Below, in pieces: positions 1 through 7,840 of a stretch of 41,712 bases of DNA. Position numbers and translations under genes: made by a program. The notes under the pieces were generated by a model. The model did no database searches, was not told where the DNA came from, and worked only from the letters and a program-made list of their open reading frames with translations. The stretch is from Clostridiales bacterium (GTDB lineage: Bacteria; Bacillota_A; Clostridia; Oscillospirales; Oscillospiraceae). The DNA lies in NCBI GenBank assembly GCA_022777455.1, contig JALFGI010000020.1, forward strand, positions 1 to 41,712, read 5' to 3'. How positions within the stretch are numbered: the first letter of the stretch is position 1; every line of letters begins with the position of its first letter.

Positions 1-23
1 GTCTTGTGCAGCAAATTCGCCAT
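1..23 (-). CDS. Start of a leftward gene cut by the window edge
   Basis: Only seven codons are visible (MANLLHK), so no function can be given. The start is supported by an AAGGAAGTGA Shine-Dalgarno sequence, nine of ten bases matching the ideal anti-SD complement, a few bases upstream of ATG (bases 21-23 on the minus strand). A 13-base palindrome, TTCCAAATTGGAA at 59-71, lies upstream and could be an operator. The gene is divergent from the MFS transporter at 297. Confidence 0.45.
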
Positions 24-58
24 TTTCTCACTTCCTTTCTTCCATCATACCATATTTT

Positions 59-71
59 TTCCAAATTGGAA
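59..71. promoter_or_regulatory. Palindrome upstream of the left-edge gene
   Basis: TTCCAAATTGGAA is a perfect inverted repeat around a central A. It lies just upstream of a weak TATGAT -10-like hexamer (minus strand, 44-49) for the left-edge gene. It may be an operator; the regulator is unknown. The rest of 72-210 shows nothing recognisable. Confidence 0.3.
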
Positions 72-211
72 CAGCAATCATTTCCAGCACTGCATTTTGA
101 ATCCCTGCAAGGAGCATCCTGTTATGATGTCTGAAAAAGCAGTCCATCCGATGATAATCGTCAGGGGGCTGTCCGCCTGGGTCAATCCCTGATTACGCGG
201 CAATTTTTCAG

Positions 212-240
212 TTGCCATTTCCCGGAAAGAGCAGTATAGT
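212..240 (+). promoter_or_regulatory. Sigma-A type promoter of the MFS-lacI operon
   Basis: TTGCCA (212-217) and TATAGT (235-240) are separated by exactly 17 bases. The predicted transcription start near 247 falls immediately before the inverted repeat at 250-279. Confidence 0.6.
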
Positions 241-249
241 ATTCTTATG

Positions 250-279
250 AATATTTTCATATGGTTATTCCAAAATATT
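250..279. promoter_or_regulatory. Inverted repeat in the MFS leader, candidate LacI-type operator
   Basis: AATATTTT (250-257) and AAAATATT (272-279) flank a 14-base centre that begins CATATG. The repeat lies between the predicted transcription start and the Shine-Dalgarno site (283-288), a usual place for a roadblock operator. TTTTCATATG recurs at 2524-2533, upstream of the hydrolase gene. Binding by the LacI-type protein at 1447 is an inference from position. Confidence 0.4.
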
Positions 280-296
280 TCCAGGAGGCTCATTCC

Positions 297-1454
297 ATGA
301 AAGCAAATACATCCCTTCGTCTGGGAATTACCTATGGACTGTTTTACCTTGCCTATATGTCCCTCTTTCCCTTTCAAACCATCTACCTCACGGAACTTGG
401 CTATGACAAGAGTGCCATTTCAGTGCTGACCACCTGTACAGCCCTGGGTAATTTCCTGATTCAGTTTCCCCTGGGACGGCTGTCCGCCAAAACCCACTCC
501 CCCCGGAAGCTGCTGGTCCTGCTGATGATCGGAGCCATTCCCACGGGGTTCCTTATGTACCTGTTTCATGGGAATCTGGCAGCGGTGATCCTGGCGGTGC
601 TGCCTGTGACGCTCCTGGATTTCTCGTTGATCGGGCAGCTGGACAGCTATACCCTCGCACTGCAAGTCCGGGACCCCTCCGTCCGCTACAGTGTCATGCG
701 CTCCATCGGCAGCCTCACCGGAGCTGCCGCCACCATGGTTCTTGGCAGCATCTATGCCTCCCGGGGCACCGGCCTGATGTTTCCCCTCCACGGCAGCTTG
801 ATGGCGCTGGCTGTTCTGGCTGCGCTCCTGCTTCCCAAATCCCCTCCCGTGCAGACCCCCCAACAGTCCGGCAGGTCCGGAGCTTTGACCGCTTTCCTGC
901 CGCTTCTGCTGGGCGGCGGGCTGGTGTTTTTGGGCTGGCGGGCTATTTTGACCTATCTTCCCGTCCTGCTGGTGGAGCGGGGCGGCAGTGCGGCCCATCA
1001 GGGGCTTTCCATGTCTCTGATGAGCTTCAGCGCCATGCCCGTTCTGATGCTCTATCCGGTTTTCCGCCGGAAATGCTCCCTCCGATGGCTTTTATGTACC
1101 GGAAGCGCGGTGATGGCTCTTCGCTTGGCCCTGATTTCCTTGATCCGGACGCCGGAAATGCTGGCCGTATCTCAGGTTCTGGAGTCCTTTAGCTACGGCC
1201 TGCTCCAACCAGCCATCATGGAGCTCATGGCCCAGGCCGTGCCGGATGACCTCCGACCACGGGTGGTGGCCATCTGGACTGGCATTCAAATGGCACTGTG
1301 CACCGTGGCGGCAAACCTTCTGGTGCAGCTGCTGTGCATCCGTCTGAGCCTGGCCCACAGCTTTTATGTTTTTTCCGCGCTGGCGGTCCTGGGGTTGATC
1401 ATTCTGACCACAGTGGCCAGCCGAAATTCCGAAAGGAGAAATTCCCATGCTTGA
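297..1454 (+). CDS. MFS transporter, LacY/nucleoside-symporter-like
   Basis: This is a polytopic major facilitator superfamily permease of 385 residues with about 11-12 hydrophobic segments. The first pair of helices and a basic loop (around SAKTHSPRKL) resemble the MFS_1-like group that includes LacY and nucleoside:H+ symporters. Substrate cannot be read from the sequence; the overlap with a LacI-family sugar-type regulator suggests a carbohydrate or nucleoside. ATG 297 is chosen because AGGAGG sits 8 bases upstream; an in-frame ATG at 261 has no such site and falls in the leader inverted repeat. The stop overlaps the next gene's start by 8 bases (ATGCTTGA), implying translational coupling. 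Confidence 0.8.
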   Translation: MKANTSLRLGITYGLFYLAYMSLFPFQTIYLTELGYDKSAISVLTTCTALGNFLIQFPLGRLSAKTHSPRKLLVLLMIGAIPTGFLMYLFHGNLAAVILAVLPVTLLDFSLIGQLDSYTLALQVRDPSVRYSVMRSIGSLTGAAATMVLGSIYASRGTGLMFPLHGSLMALAVLAALLLPKSPPVQTPQQSGRSGALTAFLPLLLGGGLVFLGWRAILTYLPVLLVERGGSAAHQGLSMSLMSFSAMPVLMLYPVFRRKCSLRWLLCTGSAVMALRLALISLIRTPEMLAVSQVLESFSYGLLQPAIMELMAQAVPDDLRPRVVAIWTGIQMALCTVAANLLVQLLCIRLSLAHSFYVFSALAVLGLIILTTVASRNSERRNSHA

Positions 1455-2508
1455 TCAACAGGGCAGAAAAATTCCCATTCGCGACATCGCAGCCAAAGCC
1501 GGGGTCAGCCCAACCGCAGTGTCCCGGTATCTGAACGCCAGCGGCTATGTGTCCCAGGAAAAATGCGCCGCGATTTCCCGGGCGCTTCAGGAACTGAAGG
1601 CGCGTCCAGAAGAGGAGCCTCCTTCCGTCCGGGGCAGAAACCGCAGGGTATTTGTCTTTCTCAGTCCGCCCCTGATTCCCGGCTCCAATATGCAGTTCGC
1701 GGCAATGAGTTCCTTTTTCTCCGATGCAGCCAAATCCCGGGGCTATTCTACCAGAGTCTACCCGGCAAACCTTGCCGAAAGGACTCTGACCGATGTACTG
1801 CGCCAGATTATGGAGGACCATCCCAGCGGGATCCTGATTCCGGTGGTTCCCATGATGGAGCTGGACCGGCAGACCCAACGCTTCATTCAGGAGTCTGAGA
1901 CGCCCATTGTGTTTCTGTCTGAGTTTCTGCACCCCTATCCCCGGATTAACAGCATCATCAACAACATTGATCAGGGTATCGGCATGGCTGTTGCTCATCT
2001 GCGGGAGCAGGGCTGCAGCAGACTGGCTCTGCTGACCCCACCACCCACCCAGAGCAAATCCGCCGCCCTGATGCAGGCGGCGTTTCGGCAGTATGCCCAG
2101 GAGGCGGACTGGCCGGATAACTGTATGGTCTGCGAATTCCCCTGGAAAAATCCAACCTTCAACGCAGCGGGATATCAATGTGCCAGGCAGGCCTTTACCC
2201 GGGATCCCAATCTGGATGGGATCATCGGCTGGGTAGATTCTTACACGGCAGGAATTTTGTGGTATCTCTATGAAATCGGCAAGCGGGTTCCGGAAGATGT
2301 AAAAATTATTACCATGAACGAGGATTATGCGCCCTATCTCTGTCCGCCGCTGACCACCATCTCCTACCCCAACCAGACGCTGTGCACCGAGGCAGTGGAA
2401 ATGCTGGTCCGGCTTCAGTCCCCGAAGGAGCGGGAAAACGTGAAGCATGTGTATATCTCTCCCCGCTTCACGGTTCGCCGTTCCTCCGACCCGGACTGCC
2501 CGCTGTGA
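1447..2508 (+). CDS. LacI-family transcriptional regulator
   Basis: A 353-residue DNA-binding repressor of usual LacI/GalR length. The N-terminal helix-turn-helix (about residues 10-35, IRDIAAKAGVSPTAVSRYLN) is unmistakable, followed by a periplasmic-binding-protein-like sensor domain (about 65-345) that ends in the family's usual region with a xRRSS motif. It is the second gene of an operon with the MFS transporter and probably controls it in response to the transported compound. The CATATG palindromes before 297 and at 2524-2537 are candidate targets. Effector unknown. Confidence 0.88.
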   Translation: MLDQQGRKIPIRDIAAKAGVSPTAVSRYLNASGYVSQEKCAAISRALQELKARPEEEPPSVRGRNRRVFVFLSPPLIPGSNMQFAAMSSFFSDAAKSRGYSTRVYPANLAERTLTDVLRQIMEDHPSGILIPVVPMMELDRQTQRFIQESETPIVFLSEFLHPYPRINSIINNIDQGIGMAVAHLREQGCSRLALLTPPPTQSKSAALMQAAFRQYAQEADWPDNCMVCEFPWKNPTFNAAGYQCARQAFTRDPNLDGIIGWVDSYTAGILWYLYEIGKRVPEDVKIITMNEDYAPYLCPPLTTISYPNQTLCTEAVEMLVRLQSPKERENVKHVYISPRFTVRRSSDPDCPL

Positions 2509-2523
2509 TCCTTTTCATCTGAA

Positions 2524-2537
2524 TTTTCATATGAAAA
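2524..2537. promoter_or_regulatory. Perfect 14-base palindrome TTTTCATATGAAAA
   Basis: This lies just after the lacI-type gene and about 150 bases before the hydrolase start. It shares TTTTCATATG with the inverted repeat in the MFS leader (254-263). Either it is an operator for the upstream regulator, or an A/T-rich palindrome of no function. Not followed by the T-run expected of a terminator in the right geometry. Confidence 0.4.
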
Positions 2538-2614
2538 AATCATTGTGAATTGCCCATAAGTAATGTGTGAGTATTCTGTAAATTCGGCGAATAGCAATCC
2601 CGTTCCTCTTTTGC

Positions 2615-2620
2615 TATACT
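2615..2620 (+). promoter_or_regulatory. Probable -10 element of the hydrolase gene
   Basis: TATACT at 2615-2620 is preceded by TTTTGC; no convincing -35 lies 17 bases upstream. It would place the transcript start near 2627, with a leader of about 60 bases to ATG 2687. A weak -35 fits a promoter that needs an activator or is repressed through the palindrome at 2524-2537 (inference). Confidence 0.35.
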
Positions 2621-2686
2621 ATTTGTGACCTTTGGAAACATATGATTTCCCAAAACCAAAGAGAAACAGAGAAGGAGGAACATATC

Positions 2687-4444
2687 ATGAAAAAACATCC
2701 CGTTTCAAAACGCTGTCTGGCTCTGATCCTGGCCATCGCCGTATTCGTGGTCAGCGCGTTTGTTCTGCGTGCCAGCCTGACCGGAGGGTTCTCGGTCTGC
2801 GTGCAGAATGTGAACTTCGTCACGGACGAAGGCGTCAATCTCTCCGCCACACTGTGGGTTCCCAAGAACGCCACCGCTGAGACGCCGGCAGCAGGCATCG
2901 TAATCGCTCCCGGCGGCAATACGCCCCATGTATTCTACGCCAGCTACAGCATTGAGCTGGCCCGGCGGGGCTATGTGGTGCTGGCCTACGACTACTACGG
3001 CACTGTAGGCTCCGGCATGACCACACAGGGTAATTCCGGCGCACTGGCCGCCATGAAGTACCTGTCCGGCCTGTCCTTCGTGGACAGCAGCAGACTGGGC
3101 AGCACCGGGCACTCCAACGGCGGCGGTCAGGCCTCTGCCGCAATTCTCAGCGAGTACGCCGCCTCCGCAGAAAAACGCAGTGTGGTGTTTGTGGGCTGCG
3201 GTGTTCCCGCCACGGACCCCACCATTTATGACGGTGTCAACGTCATGGCCATCTGGGGCGAGCTGGACGAATGCGGTCAGGGCACCTTCTGGGATGTGTA
3301 CCATGAGGACAGCCTGAACTACGGCGGAATGGCCACCCTTGCCGGCGAGGAAACCAACCATATGGAAGTCGGCCATTACTACGGCAGCCCCGACGACGGC
3401 AGTCTGCGGGTACTGTACACCCCCAATACCTTCCACTCCATGTCCAATCTGGTGCCCTCCAGTGTCACCAACATCATCCGTTTCTTTGACGACACCCTGG
3501 ACGGCAACACCTCCACCCTGGCGGACAATTCCTTCGTCTATGTGTGGCAGGAATTCGCCGTGCTGTTTATGGCAATCAGCCTGTGCGTCATGATTTTCCC
3601 GGTGGGTGCAATGCTGCTGGATACCAAGCTCTTCTCCGGGCTGAAGCGGGAAGTTCCCGCTGCCACGGCAAAATCCGATCTGAAATTCTGGGTGTTCCTA
3701 TTGCTGCCCGGCATTCTGTCCGCCCTGATCGTCAAATCCACCGTCATTCAGGGCCAGACCATCATGGGCAAGCTGCCCTGGCTGTTCAACGTCCAAAGCA
3801 CCAACGGCTTTATCTGGTGGTTCTTCCTCTCCGCGCTGATCGGCGTCGTGTTCTATGTGATCCGAAGCTTTGTGGACAAGACCATCGACCGTCAGGCTGA
3901 TAAACTCCGCGCCAGAACCTCCGTTGCAAACATCGCCCTGGCTGTGGTATTTTCCCTGGCTGTCATCGCCGTCCCCTACGGCTTTGCAGTGGCCGCCGAG
4001 CGTCTGACCGGCTGGTACGGCCGCATCTTCCAGACCTACCTGGCTCCCCTGTCCGCGGGCCGTGTGGGACAGTATGCGGTATACTACGTACTGTTCATGA
4101 TCCTCTTCAGCGTTTACGCCTTCCTCCAGGCAGACGGTGTCCGGCTGAAGGGCGTTTCCGACCGCACCAACTATTGGATTACCCTGCTGGTCAACGCGCT
4201 TCCTGCCGTGCTGTTCCTGGGCACCCTTTACGGCAAGCTGATTCTCACCCATGTAACCCCCATCAACGGACGGGAGATGTCCCGCGCCCAAGGTGCCATG
4301 ATGGGTATGCTGCTGCTGTACTTCGTGGTAGCCAAGGTGGTCAATTCCTTCTACAAGAAAACCGGCAACATCTATGTGGTTTCCGCCGTTAACGCGGCGT
4401 TCATCACCTGGTTGTCCGTCAACACGCCCCAGCTCATGATCTGA
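2687..4444 (+). CDS. Alpha/beta hydrolase fused to a multi-pass membrane domain
   Basis: A 585-residue protein. An N-terminal hydrophobic segment (about 9-30) leads to an alpha/beta hydrolase domain (about 40-275) with a GHSNGG nucleophile elbow (Ser143), a likely acid at Asp194 (GELDE) and a likely catalytic histidine at His250 (NTFHS). From about residue 288 to the end there are roughly eight hydrophobic segments. The hydrolase domain is therefore probably outside the membrane and held there by the C-terminal half. The substrate is unknown; the dienelactone-hydrolase-like fold is common to esterases and peptidases. ATG 2687 follows AAGGAGGA by 9 bases. The gene is monocistronic and ends at a strong terminator (4516-4543). 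It may be co-regulated with the MFS-lacI operon through a shared palindrome. Confidence 0.75.
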   Translation: MKKHPVSKRCLALILAIAVFVVSAFVLRASLTGGFSVCVQNVNFVTDEGVNLSATLWVPKNATAETPAAGIVIAPGGNTPHVFYASYSIELARRGYVVLAYDYYGTVGSGMTTQGNSGALAAMKYLSGLSFVDSSRLGSTGHSNGGGQASAAILSEYAASAEKRSVVFVGCGVPATDPTIYDGVNVMAIWGELDECGQGTFWDVYHEDSLNYGGMATLAGEETNHMEVGHYYGSPDDGSLRVLYTPNTFHSMSNLVPSSVTNIIRFFDDTLDGNTSTLADNSFVYVWQEFAVLFMAISLCVMIFPVGAMLLDTKLFSGLKREVPAATAKSDLKFWVFLLLPGILSALIVKSTVIQGQTIMGKLPWLFNVQSTNGFIWWFFLSALIGVVFYVIRSFVDKTIDRQADKLRARTSVANIALAVVFSLAVIAVPYGFAVAAERLTGWYGRIFQTYLAPLSAGRVGQYAVYYVLFMILFSVYAFLQADGVRLKGVSDRTNYWITLLVNALPAVLFLGTLYGKLILTHVTPINGREMSRAQGAMMGMLLLYFVVAKVVNSFYKKTGNIYVVSAVNAAFITWLSVNTPQLMI

Positions 4445-4515
4445 CCTCAGCAAAAGCTGGAACTTTGAGCCAACGTCAGGAAATGAGTACCGCTTGTGCC
4501 ATAGACTAAAGAATG

Positions 4516-4543
4516 AGTGCATCCAGAAATGGATGCACTTTTT
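4516..4543 (+). terminator. Intrinsic terminator after the hydrolase gene
   Basis: AGTGCATCC and GGATGCACT form a perfect 9-base-pair stem with a six-base loop, followed by a run of Ts. Confidence 0.85.
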
Positions 4544-4618
4544 CTGTCCAAAGGGTATGACTCGGAAGAGAAAAACACCCCAGCATTGCTTTCCCCTCCT
4601 TGCTGAACAAACACAAAA

Positions 4619-4646
4619 CTGGACCCCACATTCCTGTGAGGTCCAG
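4619..4646 (-). terminator. Intrinsic terminator of the deo-cdd operon
   Basis: CTGGACC/GGTCCAG and CACA/TGTG arms form a hairpin with one mismatch and a TTCC-type loop. Read on the minus strand it is followed by TTTTGTGTTTG. It lies 48 bases after the cdd stop codon. Confidence 0.7.
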
Positions 4647-4693
4647 CTTCTGTTATCGAAATGACATCAGCCGCTGACGCAGCCGGGTTTTGG

Positions 4694-5104
4694 TTACTGC
4701 ATATGCTCCTGGGCGGAGAAGCTGTGGGGAAGCAGCTCGGCCAGGGGTACCGGCTCGATGCTTCCATTGGCTCCCACCAGATAGATGATAAAATCGTCCC
4801 GGCAGAATTCCCGCATCACCTGACGGCAGACGCCGCAAGGCGGGAAGGGCCCGGTGATGACGCCGTCCTTGCCGCCGCAGACGGCGATGGCGGTAAAGTC
4901 CCGATGGCCGTCGTACACCGCCTTGAAAAAGGCCGTCCGCTCGGCGCAGACCGTGGGGCTATAGGAGGCGTTTTCGATGTTGCAGCCCTGGTACACCCTG
5001 CCGTCGGCGCACAGCAGCGCCGCGCCCACCTTGTAGCCGGAATAGGGCACATAGGCGTGGGCCATGGCCTCTATGGCAAGCTCCGCCAATTTTTCAGGGG
5101 TCAT
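4694..5104 (-). CDS. cdd: Cytidine deaminase
   Basis: Hydrolytic deamination of cytidine and deoxycytidine to uridine and deoxyuridine in pyrimidine salvage. The 136-residue length is typical of the homotetrameric, one-zinc Cdd family. Zinc ligands and catalytic glutamate are present: CAERT (Cys53, Glu55) and PCGVCRQ (Cys90, Cys93). The start at 5104 is preferred because AGGAGG lies 7 bases upstream; the in-frame ATG at 5110 is only 1 base from the same site. It is the last gene of the RNHCP-deoD-deoB-cdd operon, 12 bases after deoB. Confidence 0.95.
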   Translation of the reverse strand: MTPEKLAELAIEAMAHAYVPYSGYKVGAALLCADGRVYQGCNIENASYSPTVCAERTAFFKAVYDGHRDFTAIAVCGGKDGVITGPFPPCGVCRQVMREFCRDDFIIYLVGANGSIEPVPLAELLPHSFSAQEHMQ

Positions 5105-5116
5105 TTCCATTCCTCC

Positions 5117-6286
5117 TTACAGAATCTCCGACGCAAAGCTCTGGCCGGGAGTCTCGAATTCTACGCCCAGCAGCTCCGTCACCGTAGCTGCGATGTCGGC
5201 AAAGCTATTTCGGGTGCCCAGGTTCACCGGACGCACCTGCTGGCCCAGAATCAGCAGGGGCACATATTCCCGGGTATGGTCCGTGGTGGCGGTGTAGGCT
5301 GGGTCACAGCCATGGTCAGCGGTAATCATCACCACATCCTCCGGCCCCAGCTGGGGAATGAAATTGCCCAGCCAGGCATCGAACTCCGACAGAGCGTTTG
5401 CGTAGCCGTCCACGTCCCGGCGGTGGCCGAACTGCATATCAAAGTCCACCAGATTCACAAAGCACAGGCCATGGAACTCCCGCTTTGCGTAGTCCAACGT
5501 GTGCTGCATCCCGTCGGCGTTGGACTGATTGAACACGTGCTCCGTGTCCCCCTGCCCGGCGAAGATATCGTGAATCTTGCCCACAGCCAGGCAGTCCAGG
5601 CCCGCCTCCTTGACGGCATCCAGCATGGTTTTTCCGGGGGGCTCCAGGGAGAAGTCGTGGCGGTTGGAGGTGCGCTTGAAGCCGGCGGCATCCTCCCCCA
5701 CATAGGGTCTGGCAATCACCCGGCCCACACCGTGCTTGCCCCGGAGAATTTCTCTTGCCTTGCGGCAGGCGTCGTACAATTCTTCCAGGGGAATCCAATT
5801 CTCATTGGCCGCCACCTGGAACACCGAGTCGGCGGAGGTATAGACGATCCACTTGCCGGTGCGCTTCTGCTCCTCACCGTAGTCCCGGATCACGTCGGTG
5901 CCGGAATAGGGAGCATTGCAAAGCACCCCTCGGCCGGTGGCCGCTTCAAATTCATCCAGAACCTCTTTGGGAAACCCCTCCGGGTAGGTAGGCAGGGGCG
6001 AGGGAGAAACCAGGCCCGCGATTTCCCAGTGGCCGATGGTGGTGTCCTTACCCATGGAGGCCTCCCGCAGCCGGGCCACCGCACCTGTGGGGGCTGCAGT
6101 TTTGGGAAGGCAGGAAACCCCATCGATATTGCCCAGTCCGGCGGCGATCATATTGGGGATATGAAGCTTTGCCGAGGCTGCACAGGAGGCCAGGGTGTTG
6201 ACGCCCACATCGCCAAAGCTTTCGGAATCCGGCATCTGGCCGATGCCGAAGGAATCCAGAACAATCAAAAAGACGCGCTTTTTCAT
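5117..6286 (-). CDS. deoB: Phosphopentomutase
   Basis: Interconverts ribose/deoxyribose 1-phosphate and 5-phosphate, joining nucleoside phosphorylase to central metabolism and to DeoC. The 389-residue protein belongs to the alkaline phosphatase superfamily: metal-binding Asp11 in VLDSFGIG, the phospho-acceptor threonine region DTTIGHWE (Thr82/Thr83), and a C-terminal metal cluster in TADHGCDP and TDHTRE. Length matches the family. One base separates it from the deoD stop, and its GGAAGG Shine-Dalgarno lies inside deoD. Confidence 0.96.
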   Translation of the reverse strand: MKKRVFLIVLDSFGIGQMPDSESFGDVGVNTLASCAASAKLHIPNMIAAGLGNIDGVSCLPKTAAPTGAVARLREASMGKDTTIGHWEIAGLVSPSPLPTYPEGFPKEVLDEFEAATGRGVLCNAPYSGTDVIRDYGEEQKRTGKWIVYTSADSVFQVAANENWIPLEELYDACRKAREILRGKHGVGRVIARPYVGEDAAGFKRTSNRHDFSLEPPGKTMLDAVKEAGLDCLAVGKIHDIFAGQGDTEHVFNQSNADGMQHTLDYAKREFHGLCFVNLVDFDMQFGHRRDVDGYANALSEFDAWLGNFIPQLGPEDVVMITADHGCDPAYTATTDHTREYVPLLILGQQVRPVNLGTRNSFADIAATVTELLGVEFETPGQSFASEIL

Positions 6287-6287
6287 A

Positions 6288-7034
6288 TTACTTGCCTTCC
6301 ATGGCTACCGCCACGTCCAATGCCACCTTCATCATGGTGGTGAAGGCGGTCTGCCGCTCTTCGGAGGTGGTCTCTTCGCCGGTGACGATAGAGTCGGAGA
6401 TGGTGCAGATGGCAAGGGCTCGCTTGCCGTACCGGGCGGCATTCATATACAATGCGGCAGCCTCCATTTCCAGGGCCAGCACGCCCATCTTCTGCAGGCC
6501 GTACACGCTGTCCAGCCCCTCAGGCACGCCGATGTGGTCGCCGTAGAACACGTCGGAGGAATTCAGGTTGCCCACATGATACCGGGCACCGTTGGCTTCG
6601 GCGGCCTTCACCGCTTCCGTCAGCAGCTCCCAGGAGGCAATGGGGGCGAAGGTGCCGGGCAGATGGAACTGAGCGGCAAAATTGGAATCGGTGCAGGCAC
6701 CCTGGCCGATGACCAGATCATAGAGCTTCACGTGCTCCTGAATGGAACCGGCGGAGCCCACACGGATGATGTTCTCCACACCGTAGCCGTTATACAGCTC
6801 GTGGGAGTAGATGCCGATGGCGGGCATACCCATGCCAGAGGCCATGACGGAGACCTTCACACCCTTGTAGGTGCCGGTGTAGCCCTGGACGCCCCGGACA
6901 TTGTTCACAAGGACGGGGTTTTCCAGGAAGTTTTCCGCAATGAATTTGGAACGCAGAGGGTCCCCGGGCATCAGCACGGTCTTGCCGAAATCACCGGGCT
7001 TGGCGGAAATATGAGGGGTGGGAGTTGGAAACAT
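6288..7034 (-). CDS. deoD: Purine nucleoside phosphorylase, DeoD type
   Basis: Phosphorolysis of purine (deoxy)nucleosides to free base and (deoxy)ribose 1-phosphate. At 248 residues it fits the hexameric NP-I family: an N-terminal phosphate loop (MPGDPLRSK), the VMASGMGMP and RVGSAG motifs, and the catalytic Asp in CTISDSI. ATG 7034 follows AAGGAG by about 10 bases. The product feeds DeoB, and the released base can be taken by Xpt, encoded elsewhere in this window. Confidence 0.95.
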   Translation of the reverse strand: MFPTPTPHISAKPGDFGKTVLMPGDPLRSKFIAENFLENPVLVNNVRGVQGYTGTYKGVKVSVMASGMGMPAIGIYSHELYNGYGVENIIRVGSAGSIQEHVKLYDLVIGQGACTDSNFAAQFHLPGTFAPIASWELLTEAVKAAEANGARYHVGNLNSSDVFYGDHIGVPEGLDSVYGLQKMGVLALEMEAAALYMNAARYGKRALAICTISDSIVTGEETTSEERQTAFTTMMKVALDVAVAMEGK

Positions 7035-7070
7035 CGTACATTTCTCCTTTCCAAAATCGTTGAAATATCG

Positions 7071-7499
7071 TTACCAAGTGAATTCACCGTCGCCGCCCAT
7101 AAGCCGGGTCATTTCCTCAATCCGCTCCAGGGGAAAGGGCGGGGAGGATACCGGCTTCATGGCCAGGGACATCAGCTTCATGGGGTTGTCATCCGCCGCG
7201 ATGCGGTTGGAGCTGAGGGCGCCGCAGACCTTGCAGCGATGGATGATGGCCCATTCGCCGTTTTTCCGCACCCAGACCGCGATGGGCTCCATCACGCCGC
7301 CGCAATCCGCTTCCCGGTCGCCGGGGGTGATGTCCAGATGCTGGCTGAATAAACAGTAGGGGCAATGGTTTCGGTGGTCGCTCCCCGCGCCCTGGGGGAC
7401 GACGGTTCTTCCGCAATGCTTACATTCAAATGTATCACTGCAGGGATGATCTTTATAGTAGCCTTTGGTGTATGATTTTTTCTTATTATCCCGATTCAT
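7071..7499 (-). CDS. RNHCP-domain zinc-ribbon-like protein
   Basis: A 142-residue protein bearing the conserved RNHCPYC...H.D..PGDR...C.G.M.PI core that names the RNHCP domain. Cysteine pairs at FECKHCG, CPYC and HRCKVCG probably bind zinc. The biochemical role of the family is not established. ATG 7499 was chosen because AGGAGG lies 7 bases upstream; upstream in-frame codons would run through the leader hairpin (7536-7571). It is the first gene of the deo operon, 36 bases before deoD, so it may act in nucleoside or RNA metabolism (inference from context). Confidence 0.8.
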   Translation of the reverse strand: MNRDNKKKSYTKGYYKDHPCSDTFECKHCGRTVVPQGAGSDHRNHCPYCLFSQHLDITPGDREADCGGVMEPIAVWVRKNGEWAIIHRCKVCGALSSNRIAADDNPMKLMSLAMKPVSSPPFPLERIEEMTRLMGGDGEFTW

Positions 7500-7535
7500 G
7501 GGATTACCTCCTGAAAGATTTATGGTACAAATCCT

Positions 7536-7571
7536 CCGGGAGGCCTGCGGTGATTCTGGCAAACCTCCCGG
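7536..7571 (-). promoter_or_regulatory. Leader hairpin before the RNHCP-deo operon
   Basis: CCGGGAGG (7536-7543) and CCTCCCGG (7564-7571) form a perfect 8-base-pair stem in the leader. In the minus-strand transcript it is followed by AGGATTTG rather than a U-run, so it is not a simple terminator. A weak promoter (TTGAAA, 17 bases, GGTAAT) lies upstream. It may stabilise the mRNA or serve regulation; no riboswitch class is recognised. Confidence 0.35.
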
Positions 7572-7673
7572 TCAGGCCACAATTACCGATACCTTATGAT
7601 AAGTTTTCAAACAACCGTCTCCTTTTCGTGATGATGTTTTTGTAAATTGTGCTTTAGCATACCGGTACCGGCG

Positions 7674-7805
7674 CACCCCTTGGCTCCCCCTCTGGGGGAG
7701 CTGTCTGCCCCTTGCGGGGCAGACTGAGAGGGTTTTCAGCCGACTGCGGTACCCTCTCAGTCAGCCTGACGGCTGCCAGTTCTCCCAAAGGGAGAGCCAA
7801 GGGGC
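7674..7805. repeat. Palindromic repeat, type A, copy 1
   Basis: A about 130-base element made of nested hairpins: CTCCCC.C..GGGGGAG, then a GCCCC/GGGGC hairpin ending in AGACTGAGAGGG, a short centre, then CCCTCTCAGTCAGCC, GGCTGCC and a CTCCC/GGGAG hairpin. Outer arms are CCCCTTGGCTC and GAGCCAAGGGG. It lies between the deoC stop and the deo operon. The flanking AATTGTAATTTG ends seen in other copies are decayed or absent. Read from deoC it would act as a strong transcription-stopping structure. Confidence 0.8.
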
Positions 7806-7840
7806 GGTCGAATTAGTCCACTAAGTTCTGCTTTCTCTGC

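Noticed and set aside
4661..6343. A 560-codon plus-strand frame opposite cdd and deoB
   Set aside because: It is antisense to two firmly identified genes and has no domain or start signal.
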